A DNA stretch of 64,000 nt from an uncultured Christensenella sp. GTDB taxonomy: Bacteria; Bacillota; Clostridia; Christensenellales; UBA3700. How positions within the stretch are numbered: the stretch's first letter is position 1; each line of letters begins with the position of its first letter. The notes under the pieces are model-generated. The model was not told where the DNA came from. It made no database searches and was given only the letters and a program-made list of their open reading frames with translations. A program made the position numbers and the translations under genes. The stretch spans positions 310,001 to 374,000 of the forward strand of contig CAJUBA010000001.1 in the NCBI GenBank assembly GCA_910584635.1, read 5' to 3'. Below are positions 8,450 through 16,246 of the stretch, one piece after another.

Positions 8450-8571
8450 TTTTTTGGAATTTTTTGCTATTTGTCGATTTTTTTATTATTTTTTTACCAA
8501 ATTTCGAAAAATATAAGTATAGGTTAATGAAAATTTGTTAATTGAGCGATAAAAGTAAAACTGATTTTATT

Positions 8572-8857
8572 AGACTAGATTTCTCCACTGCGGTCGAAAT
8601 GACGGATGAATAAGCGTTTCTCTGTACTATACAATATAACCGGTAATTAGTATTACTCTTTTCTTATATTGTTTCTTTATTAAAACTAGATATTTCGACT
8701 ACGCCACGCTCCGCTCAATATGACAGGAGTGTTGACAAAGTCTGTATTCTTACCCGTCATTCTGAGCGTAGTTGAAGAATCTAGTCTAAATAAAAATCAG
8801 TATAAAAAAGAGTCCGACTAAAATCGAAACAAAGCGTAGATTTTATGTTTGGTTGGA
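8572..8857. repeat. Second composite intergenic repeat cluster
   Basis: Three pieces. 8572-8627 (AGACTAGATTTC ... ending in the 27-bp segment shared with 3079-3105). 8686-8786 (CTAGATATTTCGACT and GCTCAATATGACAGG facing GTCATTCTGAGCGTAG and TTGAAGAATCTAGTCT). 8812-8857, an inverted copy of the GACCAAA hairpin element (GTCCGACTAAAATC ... ATGTTTGGTTGG). The whole 8450-8945 interval is gene-free and AT-rich. Confidence 0.75.
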
Positions 8858-8945
8858 AAATTATTATACAGTTTCTATAAAAATAAAAATTCAACGGAAA
8901 AATGATTTTCCGCTGAATATGTTTACAGATAAAATATATTTCTTT

Positions 8946-9422
8946 TTACTTTCTGTTCAATCGTTTACTCTCAGTGAAGAAATCTTGGTCGGCTTCGTTG
9001 ACGTAGTCGCCTATATTAAGTTCCTTACTCATAAGATTGACAAGTTCATCTTCAAATTCGCGTAGTCTTCCTCTTACTCCGTCGCGTTGAGATTTATCTA
9101 TAACGTTGATATTCGCTTTGCAATATGATTCCCATTTGCTGGAAAATATTTTTAATCTTTCTCCTTCAAGCGCAAATTTGACCTTTGACGAATACTCAAT
9201 ATTCTTTGCTTTGTCTATTGCCTGCGTAAGCGCAAGGTTTATATTATCCTGTTCCTTTTTAAGAGATTCAACTTTCTTTACAAGTTCTTGATTTTCTCTT
9301 ATCAGCCCCTCTACTCTATCTCTAAGTCCCAATATTGTTTTTTCGTATTTATCGGATTGAGATTTTATATACTCCTGTACTTGATTTTTGTCGTAACCTT
9401 TTCTCGATATAGAAAAATTCAT
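8946..9422 (-). CDS. Small DivIVA-like coiled-coil protein
   Basis: 158 residues. The start was placed at the ATG at 9422 because an AAGGAG-type SD precedes it and the protein then begins MNFSISRKGYDKNQVQEYI, the usual DivIVA N-terminal layout (F.. ..KGYD..QV..Y). Residues about 20-85 are predicted coiled coil (heptads of L, V and E/K). The C-terminal half (FSSKWESYCKANINVIDKSQRD) is helical and not recognised. DivIVA-family proteins mark curved membrane or septal sites; this short version lacks the long C-terminal coil of true DivIVA. It stands alone between a repeat cluster and pncB. Specific function not assignable. Confidence 0.75.
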   Translation of the reverse strand: MNFSISRKGYDKNQVQEYIKSQSDKYEKTILGLRDRVEGLIRENQELVKKVESLKKEQDNINLALTQAIDKAKNIEYSSKVKFALEGERLKIFSSKWESYCKANINVIDKSQRDGVRGRLREFEDELVNLMSKELNIGDYVNEADQDFFTESKRLNRK

Positions 9423-9480
9423 TTTTTGCTCCTTTATATTGTATAATATATTTATATAGTACAAATAAATTATAAACGCA

Positions 9481-9517
9481 AAACAGGTCGTCGACATTGT
9501 CGATAACCTGTTTTTTT
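9481..9517. terminator. Intrinsic terminator below pncB, probably bidirectional
   Basis: AAACAGGT (9481-9488) pairs with ACCTGTTT (9506-9513), with an inner CGAC/GTCG helix. T7 follows on the + strand; the - strand RNA has U4 after the hairpin and ends 31 bp past the pncB stop. Confidence 0.7.
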
Positions 9518-9547
9518 GTCTTTTATTGATAGTATTTGACGAGCGCG

Positions 9548-10978
9548 TTATTTCATCGGCTTATTCGCTTTGATAAGACTTTGCTTTAAGTCGTAAAGTT
9601 TTTGCGACAAATCCACTTTATAGATATGAGGGTTTAACATTCTCTTGTATTCATTCCAAAATTCGCCGTAACTTTGTTTGTGATATTTAGCAATTTCCTT
9701 TACAGGCGGCAAATCATAAACCAGTTTGCCGTCTTTAATAATCTGCTTGCCAAGTTCTTTAACGTAAAAATTCGTAATCTTCTTTCTTTTCCATGCAAAA
9801 TCGGGATGGAAAATTTCTAATTCATCCAAACCGTCAAAATTCTCTTCCTGCAAAGCGATTAAATCGGCAATGGCTTTATCTGTATTTTTATCGTAAAGTC
9901 TGACAATCTTCTTAAATCCCGGATTTGTTATTTTTGCCGGAGTATCGCTCATTTTCATCTTCGGCGTAAGCACGCCGTCTATTTCAATCCCGGCGAGTTT
10001 ATATACTCCGCCCAACGACGGGCAGTCCATACTGGTAATCAACTTCGTACCTATGCCCCAACTGTCGATACAAGCGTTTTGAGTAGCCAAAGATTGCAAA
10101 ATATTTTCGTCAATATCTCCGCTTGCGCAAATTATAGCCTTTTCAAACCCCGCTTCGTCAAGCATTTTTCTCGCCTCTCGCGATAAATACGCCAAATCTC
10201 CGCTATCCAATCGAATACCTATAGGCTCGTAACCTTTGGCTCTTAATTCTTTGAAAACGGTAATAGCGTTTGGAACGCCGCTACCCAACGTGTCGTAAGT
10301 ATCGCAAAGCAACAGGCATTTGTTTGGATAAATATCCGCGTACGCTCTGAAAGCGTCAAGTTCCGTCGGAAAACTCATTACCCAACTGTGCGCGTGCGTA
10401 CCTGATACCGGAACGTCGAACATTTTGCCCGCAAGGACGTTGGACGTCGATTGACATCCGGCGATTATAGCCGCTCTTGCCCCGTAAATACCTGCGTCAG
10501 GACCTTGCGCTCTGCGTAATCCGAATTCTGCGATAGAACCGCCTTTTGCCGCGTATACGACTTTTGCAGTCTTCGTCGCGATTAGCGTCTGATGATTAAG
10601 AATACAAAGTATTGCGGTTTCAATAAACTGCGCTTCGAACATCCTCGCCTTTACGGTAAGAATAGGCTCTTGCGGAAATATTACAGTACCTTCGGGAACC
10701 GCATATATATCTCCCGTAAATTTGAAATTTTTGAGAAGAGTCAAAAATTCCTCGTCAAAAGTGTTCAACGAACGCAAGTATTCAATATCTTCGTCTTCGA
10801 ATTTTAAGCCAAGAACATAATCTACAACCTGCTCCAAACCGCAAGCAATCGCATAATTATTACCGACGCCTCTGTAAAACACATCAAATACCGCAACTTC
10901 ATTCATCTGCTTGTTTTTACTGTAACCGTACATCATGGTTAGTTGATACAAGTCTGTAAGTAAAGTTAAGTTTCTCAT
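9548..10978 (-). CDS. pncB: Nicotinate phosphoribosyltransferase
   Basis: Joins nicotinate to PRPP (with ATP) to give nicotinate mononucleotide in NAD salvage; cytoplasmic. 476 residues, the usual length for the bacterial long form. Family signatures: LLTDLYQLTMMYGY at the N-terminus, FRGVG-type FYRGVGNNYAIACGLEQ, AEFGLRRAQGPD, GTHAHSWVMSFP (the His region that is phosphorylated in the family), LRLDSGDL-type IRLDSGDLAYLSREAR, and GIGTKL near the phosphate site. SD AGGAG precedes ATG by 6 nt (TAGGAGTTGTAATG). It has its own structured leader (11009-11062). NadD (43.8 kb) acts on its product and prs (56.3 kb) makes its PRPP substrate. Confidence 0.95.
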   Translation of the reverse strand: MRNLTLLTDLYQLTMMYGYSKNKQMNEVAVFDVFYRGVGNNYAIACGLEQVVDYVLGLKFEDEDIEYLRSLNTFDEEFLTLLKNFKFTGDIYAVPEGTVIFPQEPILTVKARMFEAQFIETAILCILNHQTLIATKTAKVVYAAKGGSIAEFGLRRAQGPDAGIYGARAAIIAGCQSTSNVLAGKMFDVPVSGTHAHSWVMSFPTELDAFRAYADIYPNKCLLLCDTYDTLGSGVPNAITVFKELRAKGYEPIGIRLDSGDLAYLSREARKMLDEAGFEKAIICASGDIDENILQSLATQNACIDSWGIGTKLITSMDCPSLGGVYKLAGIEIDGVLTPKMKMSDTPAKITNPGFKKIVRLYDKNTDKAIADLIALQEENFDGLDELEIFHPDFAWKRKKITNFYVKELGKQIIKDGKLVYDLPPVKEIAKYHKQSYGEFWNEYKRMLNPHIYKVDLSQKLYDLKQSLIKANKPMK

Positions 10979-11008
10979 TACAACTCCTAATTTGATATTT
11001 TGATGCTA

Positions 11009-11062
11009 AAACCTTTTCAAGTTTCAGTGAGGTTGGACGGCTTGTCCATGACCCAATTACTG
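11009..11062 (-). promoter_or_regulatory. Structured 5' leader of pncB, candidate cis-regulatory RNA
   Basis: Read on the - strand, CAGU (11062-11059 side) closes with ACUG (11028-11025) around an inner UUGG/CCAA and AUGG/CCGU helix with an ACAAG loop. A second hairpin, AAACUU-GAAA-AGGUUU (11024-11009), has a GNRA tetraloop. The SD starts about 22 nt later. It matches no riboswitch class I can name. A TTGACA at about 11112-11117 could be part of its promoter. Confidence 0.4.
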
Positions 11063-11185
11063 CCCTACTTTTTCTTTCAGTATAAATTTTGCGACATTCA
11101 TTGAAATTTGTCAAACGTTGAAAGATAAAATAAAAGAATATATTTTATAGACATTTACAATTTTCTAATATCGTCGTATTTTATA

Positions 11186-12160
11186 TCAATTTTCTTTTTT
11201 GTCGGATTCTTCCGCTTCTTTATTATTATCTGAAAAACTCTCGCCTTTTACTATTGCAAGAGCCTGCGCTACCGCTTTTTCCTGCAATAAATCGCGTCTT
11301 TGCTCGCAGCGCTTTGCAAATCTAGCGCTTTCTAGTTTAATTTTGCCCGTCTGCAACAATATCTGCAAGACTATTGCCACAATGCACATTATATAGCATA
11401 TCAACTGCACGGTTTTTACTCCCGAATTACCTATAGTCTGCGTATCCGAACCTTTGAGGAATTCCAACGTTCCTCTAACAAATCCGTACCACATAAGATA
11501 AAATAGCGAAAACGTGCCTGCTTTCAACTTCTTTTTCGGCAAGTAGAACAGTAGCAACGCTATTATCAAACCCATGGCATTCAGTACGCCTTCATAGAAA
11601 AACGACGCGTAATGCCACGTTTGACGGGCGTCGATAAAGACTGCAAACGGAAAACGCTGCAACGCAGGATTGGTAACTTCTATACCGTACAATTCCTGAT
11701 TGAAATAATTTCCCCATCTACCTATTATTTGACCTACGAAAAGCGCGATAACGACACAGTCGGCAACGTACATCAACGAATATTTTTTATTTCTCAAAGC
11801 GCAAAAGAATATTCCCAACGCTCCGCCGAAAATACCGCCGATGATAGTCAATCCACCGCCGCGAATATCCAAACATTCCAAAAAGCCTTCCCACGTCTTT
11901 AACGTATAATCCTCGCCCAATCTAGGAACGACGTAGAATATACGGCAGAAAATAACGGCAAGCGGAACTACCCATATAAACAGTTCCAATGAAAAATCTA
12001 TATCGATTCCCCTGCTTTTGGAAAGTATAAGATATAGTACAAAACTCAACAAGATACCGAACGTTATCATGAGCGCATACTTATAAATTTCAAATCCGCC
12101 GGGCAATACTATAGCGACGTTGTCTTTTGCCGTCAATAAATCCATCAACATCTTATCCAA
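11186..12160 (-). CDS. lgt: Prolipoprotein diacylglyceryl transferase
   Basis: Transfers diacylglyceryl from phosphatidylglycerol to the lipobox Cys of prolipoproteins; integral membrane enzyme. 324 residues with about seven hydrophobic segments. Diagnostic motifs: RGGGLTIIGGIFGG (residues about 104-117), the strongly conserved IGRWGNYFNQELYG (about 148-161) containing the essential Arg and Asn, and YLMWYGFVRGTLEFLKGSD near the C-terminus (the VRxxxE signature). The last 50 residues (after about 275) are a charged cytoplasmic tail rich in Glu/Lys, longer than usual. Its start lies 3 bp after the galK stop, so both are likely cotranscribed, although their functions are unrelated. Confidence 0.95.
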   Translation of the reverse strand: MDKMLMDLLTAKDNVAIVLPGGFEIYKYALMITFGILLSFVLYLILSKSRGIDIDFSLELFIWVVPLAVIFCRIFYVVPRLGEDYTLKTWEGFLECLDIRGGGLTIIGGIFGGALGIFFCALRNKKYSLMYVADCVVIALFVGQIIGRWGNYFNQELYGIEVTNPALQRFPFAVFIDARQTWHYASFFYEGVLNAMGLIIALLLFYLPKKKLKAGTFSLFYLMWYGFVRGTLEFLKGSDTQTIGNSGVKTVQLICYIMCIVAIVLQILLQTGKIKLESARFAKRCEQRRDLLQEKAVAQALAIVKGESFSDNNKEAEESDKKEN

Positions 12161-12163
12161 TCC

Positions 12164-13426
12164 TTAATCGAACACCTTGCAAGTACCAACATTTCGCACG
12201 CCGATGACAAAAACGTTTTCTTTGCCAAATACTGCCTGCATCTTCTCCACGTAATCGCTTGTTTTGTTTTTATCCACGTACGCTATTATCGTTCCCGCAA
12301 AGCCTCCGCCATGAACTCTTACAGCCTTAACTCCGTCTATTTTTTTGCTCAGATTTATTCCGAGCGGAATTCTTTGAGCGGTATCTGACAACGGATAACA
12401 GTTTTGAAGCATCAAGTAAGAACTCATGCCCGATTCGTTGATAGCCGCGCAAAACTTCTTTTCATTAGAATTTTTAACCGCTTTCGCGCAAAGGTCGACT
12501 CTTTTATTTTCATCAAAATAATGCATGGCGCGCATTATCGCTCTGCCCGACACTTTTTCCTGTATTTCGGGTAGCCTTTGATAGAAATCGCTCTCTTTTA
12601 CTTTTCTCAATTTTTTCGCGCCGAAAAGTTTTGCGACTTCTTCCATCTCCACTCTAATAGACGCGTATTGGTCGGTCAAATCGCTGTGATCTCCGCCTGT
12701 ATTCGTCAAGACTATATTCATATCTTCAAAATTCCAATCGATCGACTGAATTTTAAGATTTGCAATTGACTTGAAATCTATGTAACTTACTCCGCCTAAA
12801 GAAATCGCGCTTTGATCTAGCAAACCGCAAGGTTTTCCAAAATATACGTTTTCGGCGTACTGCGACGCTTTTGCTTTGGTAACTTTATCGATTTTACCGT
12901 CGTTGTACATCAAATTAAGTATTTCGCAAATCAAAACCTCAAAACAAGCGGATGACGAAACCCCGGCGCCTCTAAATACGTCGCTTGTCGTCGTAGCGCA
13001 AAAACCGCCGAGATTAAAGCCGTTGTTTTTATAATAAGCGCACACGCCTCTAACCAACGCGACCGCGTTGCCGTACTCTTCCTCTCTCGCCTGCAAATCG
13101 TCCAAAGAAACTTCGACAGGAGAAAATCCTACCGATTCAACTATTATCTTACCTTCGCAAGGCGTTACGCACGCAATAGTATCTACGCTTATCGAAGCGC
13201 ACAGCACTTTACCGTTGTTGTGATCGGTATGATTTCCGCAAACTTCGATTCTGCCCGGAGATGAATAGAAGGATCCGCCCTCGCCGTATTTCGCGCTATG
13301 CATATCGTATATCTTGCGATATCTGTCAACTTGATAATGCAATTTGCCTTCGCCGTAAAGTAATTTAACCTTGCTTGCAAATTCTGCATCGTTCGCAAGA
13401 TTATTGATAAAATTTCTTTGTGCCAT
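12164..13426 (-). CDS. galK: Galactokinase
   Basis: Phosphorylates D-galactose to galactose 1-phosphate, the first step of the Leloir pathway. 420 residues, GHMP kinase family. The N-terminal substrate signature is GRIEVCGNHTDHNNGKVL (canonical GR.N.IGEHTDYN; here VCGNHTDHN). The ATP-binding motif 2 reads GAGVSSSACFEVLICE (about residue 150), and motif 3 is VRVHGGGFAGTIIAYV near the C-terminus. It is divergent from galT across a 300-bp region with a paired palindromic operator, and upstream of lgt. The Glu-to-Asn change in GEHTD (GNHTD) also occurs in other clostridial galactokinases as far as I recall. UDP-galactose 4-epimerase (galE) is not in the window. Confidence 0.9.
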   Translation of the reverse strand: MAQRNFINNLANDAEFASKVKLLYGEGKLHYQVDRYRKIYDMHSAKYGEGGSFYSSPGRIEVCGNHTDHNNGKVLCASISVDTIACVTPCEGKIIVESVGFSPVEVSLDDLQAREEEYGNAVALVRGVCAYYKNNGFNLGGFCATTTSDVFRGAGVSSSACFEVLICEILNLMYNDGKIDKVTKAKASQYAENVYFGKPCGLLDQSAISLGGVSYIDFKSIANLKIQSIDWNFEDMNIVLTNTGGDHSDLTDQYASIRVEMEEVAKLFGAKKLRKVKESDFYQRLPEIQEKVSGRAIMRAMHYFDENKRVDLCAKAVKNSNEKKFCAAINESGMSSYLMLQNCYPLSDTAQRIPLGINLSKKIDGVKAVRVHGGGFAGTIIAYVDKNKTSDYVEKMQAVFGKENVFVIGVRNVGTCKVFD

Positions 13427-13634
13427 AATAACTCCGTAAAAAATAACGTAATTGGATTTAACGTTAAATATTTTTCTGAATTATTATATCATATTATATA
13501 GCGCGTTGTAAATACTTTTTTTCTTTACACAAGGTAATCGAGTACTTACATAATTGAAACAAAACTATTGCAAACGGCAAGAAAATGTTTTATAATAAAT
13601 ACGATTAAAACTTTGAATTTCAAACGACATTATT

Positions 13635-13687
13635 TTGAACCTTGTTCAAAATTTCGATAAAAAATTATGTTTTTGAACAAGGTTCAA
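13635..13687. promoter_or_regulatory. Paired palindromic operator in the galK-galT divergent region
   Basis: TTGAACCTTGTTCAA (13635-13649) and TTGAACAAGGTTCAA (13673-13687) are inverted copies of each other, centres 38 bp apart; each is itself an imperfect palindrome. A possible galT promoter (TTGTTC at 13642, 18 bp, TATGTT at 13666) lies so that one site covers the -35 and the other the start region. This is typical of repressor control, but the regulator is not in the window. Confidence 0.6.
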
Positions 13688-13726
13688 TCAATAATCAGTA
13701 AATATTGACCAAAATAGAGGTATTTT

Positions 13727-15259
13727 ATGACATCAGAACAACTGAAAATCAAACTTGCTCAACTTGTAGACTATGCTAAAGATAATCTTTCGCTTAGATT
13801 TGAAGACGAATCTTTTGTAACGAATTCATTATTGGATTTGTTTTCTTTGACAGCGCCTGCTACCAACGTAGAAAAATACGGCGACTTCCAAAAAGATATC
13901 GTAGATCCTTTAGTAAATCACGCCATCGAAAGCGGAATTGCAAAAGAAGAAGAAAGGATTCTTTTCGAAACCAAATTGCTGGGAATCGTTACACCCTGCC
14001 CGTCTTCTGTAGTAGATAAATTCGATATTATAGCCGCAAACAGCGGAGTTAAATCGGCGACAGACTGGCTTTTTAATCTCTCCATAGCAAACAATTATAT
14101 TCGTATGGTCGATATTAACAAAAATATCAAATGGGAGCATATCGGAAAATTTGGTAAGATAGGAATTACCATAAATCTTTCAAAGCCTGAAAAAGATCCA
14201 AAGCAAATCGCTTTGGCAAAACTTCTTCCCAAAAGCGGATACCCATCCTGTTTGCTTTGCACAGAAAACGTAGGATTTGCGGGCAATCTCAATCACCCTG
14301 CCCGTCAAACGTTGAGAATGATACCCGTAAGACTGGGAGGAGAAAATTGGTCTATTCAGTACTCTCCGTATCAATATTATAAGGAACATATTATCGCGCT
14401 TTCCAATGAGCATAGACCTATGCACGTCAACGGAGATACTCTGTTCAGACTTCTTGACTTCGTCGATCTATTCCCCCATTATTTTATCGGCTCAAATGCC
14501 GCTCTGCCCATTGTCGGAGGAAGTATACTAACTCACGACCATTATCAAGGCGGAAGCAAGGTTCTTCCTATGTTCGAAGCGGATATTCGAAAGAATTATA
14601 CCGTAAGCAAATTCAAAAACGTTACTGTTTCTATAGTTAATTGGTACAACAGTGTAGTAAGAGTAAGCGGAAAAAGCAAATTTGAAGTTCATGAAACGGC
14701 TACAAATATTTTAGAAGCATGGTCGCAATGGAGCGACGAAAGCGTTAATATTATATGCAAAACCGAGGATCAACACAATGCCGTAACTCCGATTGCAAGA
14801 AAAGAAGGCGACGTTTATATAATCGATATGATTCTAAGAAATAACCGTACCGATAGCGAACATCCCTACGGAATATTCCACCCCGAAGAAAGTCTTCATA
14901 ATATCAAAAAAGAAGGAATCGGCATAATCGAAGTAATGGGACTGTTTATTCTTCCTGGTAGATTGAAAACGGAACTTGAGGTAATAAAAGATTACATTAG
15001 CGGTATTAAAAATCTTGATTTGCAAGAACTGAACAATCCTGAAAATCCTATGTTCAAGCACGCGCAAACAATATTGCAACTTGTAAACGACCACGGAACT
15101 TCGAGGGATCGCGTATTTGCGGATAAAACGGTAACCGACTACGTAAACAACGCTTGCGAGCAGATATTGGAATGCACTGCTGTTTTCAAAAACAACGAAC
15201 AAGGTCAACTTGCTTTTGAAAACTTTATGAGCAAAGGAATCGGAGCGCAAGAAATCTAA
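13727..15259 (+). CDS. galT: UDP-glucose--hexose-1-phosphate uridylyltransferase, class II (GalT2)
   Basis: Exchanges UMP between UDP-glucose and galactose 1-phosphate (Leloir pathway). 510 residues, the length of the Firmicute GalT2 family rather than the 350-residue GalT1 type. It starts MTSEQLKIKLAQLVDYA, typical for the family, after an AGAGG SD. Visible motifs include the pocket region LCTENVGFAGNLNHPARQ, the active-site block GGSILTHDHYQGG (about residues 263-275, the His-x-His equivalent), and QDQHNAVTPIAR-type EDQHNAVTPIAR. It is transcribed away from galK, so the two Leloir genes share one regulatory interval. A bidirectional terminator follows. Confidence 0.95.
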   Translation: MTSEQLKIKLAQLVDYAKDNLSLRFEDESFVTNSLLDLFSLTAPATNVEKYGDFQKDIVDPLVNHAIESGIAKEEERILFETKLLGIVTPCPSSVVDKFDIIAANSGVKSATDWLFNLSIANNYIRMVDINKNIKWEHIGKFGKIGITINLSKPEKDPKQIALAKLLPKSGYPSCLLCTENVGFAGNLNHPARQTLRMIPVRLGGENWSIQYSPYQYYKEHIIALSNEHRPMHVNGDTLFRLLDFVDLFPHYFIGSNAALPIVGGSILTHDHYQGGSKVLPMFEADIRKNYTVSKFKNVTVSIVNWYNSVVRVSGKSKFEVHETATNILEAWSQWSDESVNIICKTEDQHNAVTPIARKEGDVYIIDMILRNNRTDSEHPYGIFHPEESLHNIKKEGIGIIEVMGLFILPGRLKTELEVIKDYISGIKNLDLQELNNPENPMFKHAQTILQLVNDHGTSRDRVFADKTVTDYVNNACEQILECTAVFKNNEQGQLAFENFMSKGIGAQEI

Positions 15260-15283
15260 TTAAAAATCAATATTTTATAAAAA

Positions 15284-15309
15284 AATCAGGCGTTAAGCCT
15301 GATTTTTTT
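15284..15309. terminator. Bidirectional intrinsic terminator between galT and recR
   Basis: AATCAGGC (15284-15291) pairs with GCCTGATT (15297-15304). A-tract before and T7 after give U-tracts on both strands, fitting the two converging genes. Confidence 0.9.
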
Positions 15310-15326
15310 ATTCAATTATTAACTTC

Positions 15327-15911
15327 TTAATATTCTTTTCTATCTGCCAATGCTCTTGAAAGCGTAACTTCATCCGCGTATTCAATATCGCTGCCCATTG
15401 AAATTCCGCTTGCAAGTCTTGTTACCTTAATTCCCATAGGCTTGATAAGTCTTGCTATATAAGTAGCGGTCGCTTCCCCGTCTATATCAGGATTCGTAGC
15501 CATGATAACTTCTTTGACTCCTACCAGCCTTGACATAAGTTCTTTAATTCTGATATCGTCTACCCCGATTCCCTGCATTGGGTTTAGCGTACCTTGCAAA
15601 ACGTGATATACTCCGTTATAATCTTTAATCTTCTCAAACGCCACAATATCTTTCGGTTCTTTTACTACGCATATAATAGATTTATCTCTTGTTTTGCATA
15701 TATCGCAAGTGTCTTCTTCGGTATAATTACCGCAAATAGAACAATAATGAACGTTGCGTTTAGTTTCGATTATTGCTTTAGCAAATTCCTCAACTTCTTC
15801 TTCGTTCATATTTATCAATTTGTAAGCATAGCGCTGAGCAGTCTTCGCTCCCACTCCGGGCAATTTGCTGAATTGCGCGACTAATCTTGCCAACGGTTGA
15901 TAATATCCCAT
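15327..15911 (-). CDS. recR: Recombination mediator RecR
   Basis: Works with RecF/RecO to load RecA at gaps; binds DNA as a ring. 194 residues with the normal start MGYYQPLARLVAQFSKLPGVG; a longer frame to 15998 exists but runs through the ybaB coding sequence, so the ATG at 15911 is chosen. Domain order: helix-hairpin-helix (LPGVGAKTAQRYA, residues 15-27), a C4 zinc finger (CSICG ... TCDIC, about 55-72), and a Toprim domain (CVVKEPKDIVAFEK onward), with MATNPDIDGEATATYIARL near residue 145. It begins 4 nt after the ybaB stop, so translation is probably coupled. The dnaX-ybaB-recR order is conserved in Gram-positive bacteria. Confidence 0.95.
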   Translation of the reverse strand: MGYYQPLARLVAQFSKLPGVGAKTAQRYAYKLINMNEEEVEEFAKAIIETKRNVHYCSICGNYTEEDTCDICKTRDKSIICVVKEPKDIVAFEKIKDYNGVYHVLQGTLNPMQGIGVDDIRIKELMSRLVGVKEVIMATNPDIDGEATATYIARLIKPMGIKVTRLASGISMGSDIEYADEVTLSRALADRKEY

Positions 15912-15915
15912 AATA

Positions 15916-16242
15916 TTACAGACCCATACCCGCAAATTTTCCGAGTTTTTGCTCTCGGGTTTCGTCCGCTTTGCCAACAGCGTCGTTGAAAGCGGCAATA
16001 ATCAAATCTTCAAGCATTTCAACGTCTTCCGGATCTACCGCTTCGGGTTTAATATTGAGAGAAACTACCTGCTTTTCACAAGTCATAGTAACTTCAACGA
16101 GTCCGCCGCCGCTCGAACCTGTAACTTCCATAGTTTTAAGTTCTTCCTGCGCTTCCATCATTTCCTGTTGCATTTTTTGCGCTTGGCGCATGAGTTGTTG
16201 CATATTTCCCATTCCGCCGCCGAATCCACCGAATTTAGCCAT
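15916..16242 (-). CDS. ybaB: YbaB/EbfC family nucleoid-associated protein
   Basis: Small dimeric DNA-binding protein of the EbfC family, always near dnaX and recR. 108 residues. Gly/Met/Gln-rich N-terminus (FGGFGGGMGNMQQLMRQAQKM), then the typical helix LMRQAQKMQQEMMEAQEEL, a beta region (EVTGSSGGGLVEVTMTCEKQVVSLNI), and a C-terminal helix ending DAVGKADETREQKLGKF. It starts 5 nt before the end of the dnaX-recR spacing block (4 bp after the dnaX stop), so all three genes form a tight unit. Exact cellular function of the family remains unclear. Confidence 0.95.
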   Translation of the reverse strand: MAKFGGFGGGMGNMQQLMRQAQKMQQEMMEAQEELKTMEVTGSSGGGLVEVTMTCEKQVVSLNIKPEAVDPEDVEMLEDLIIAAFNDAVGKADETREQKLGKFAGMGL

Positions 16243-16246
16243 AATA

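Noticed and set aside
15912..15998. Longer recR starting at 15998
   Set aside because: It reads through the end of ybaB in another frame; MGYYQPLARL is the standard RecR start.
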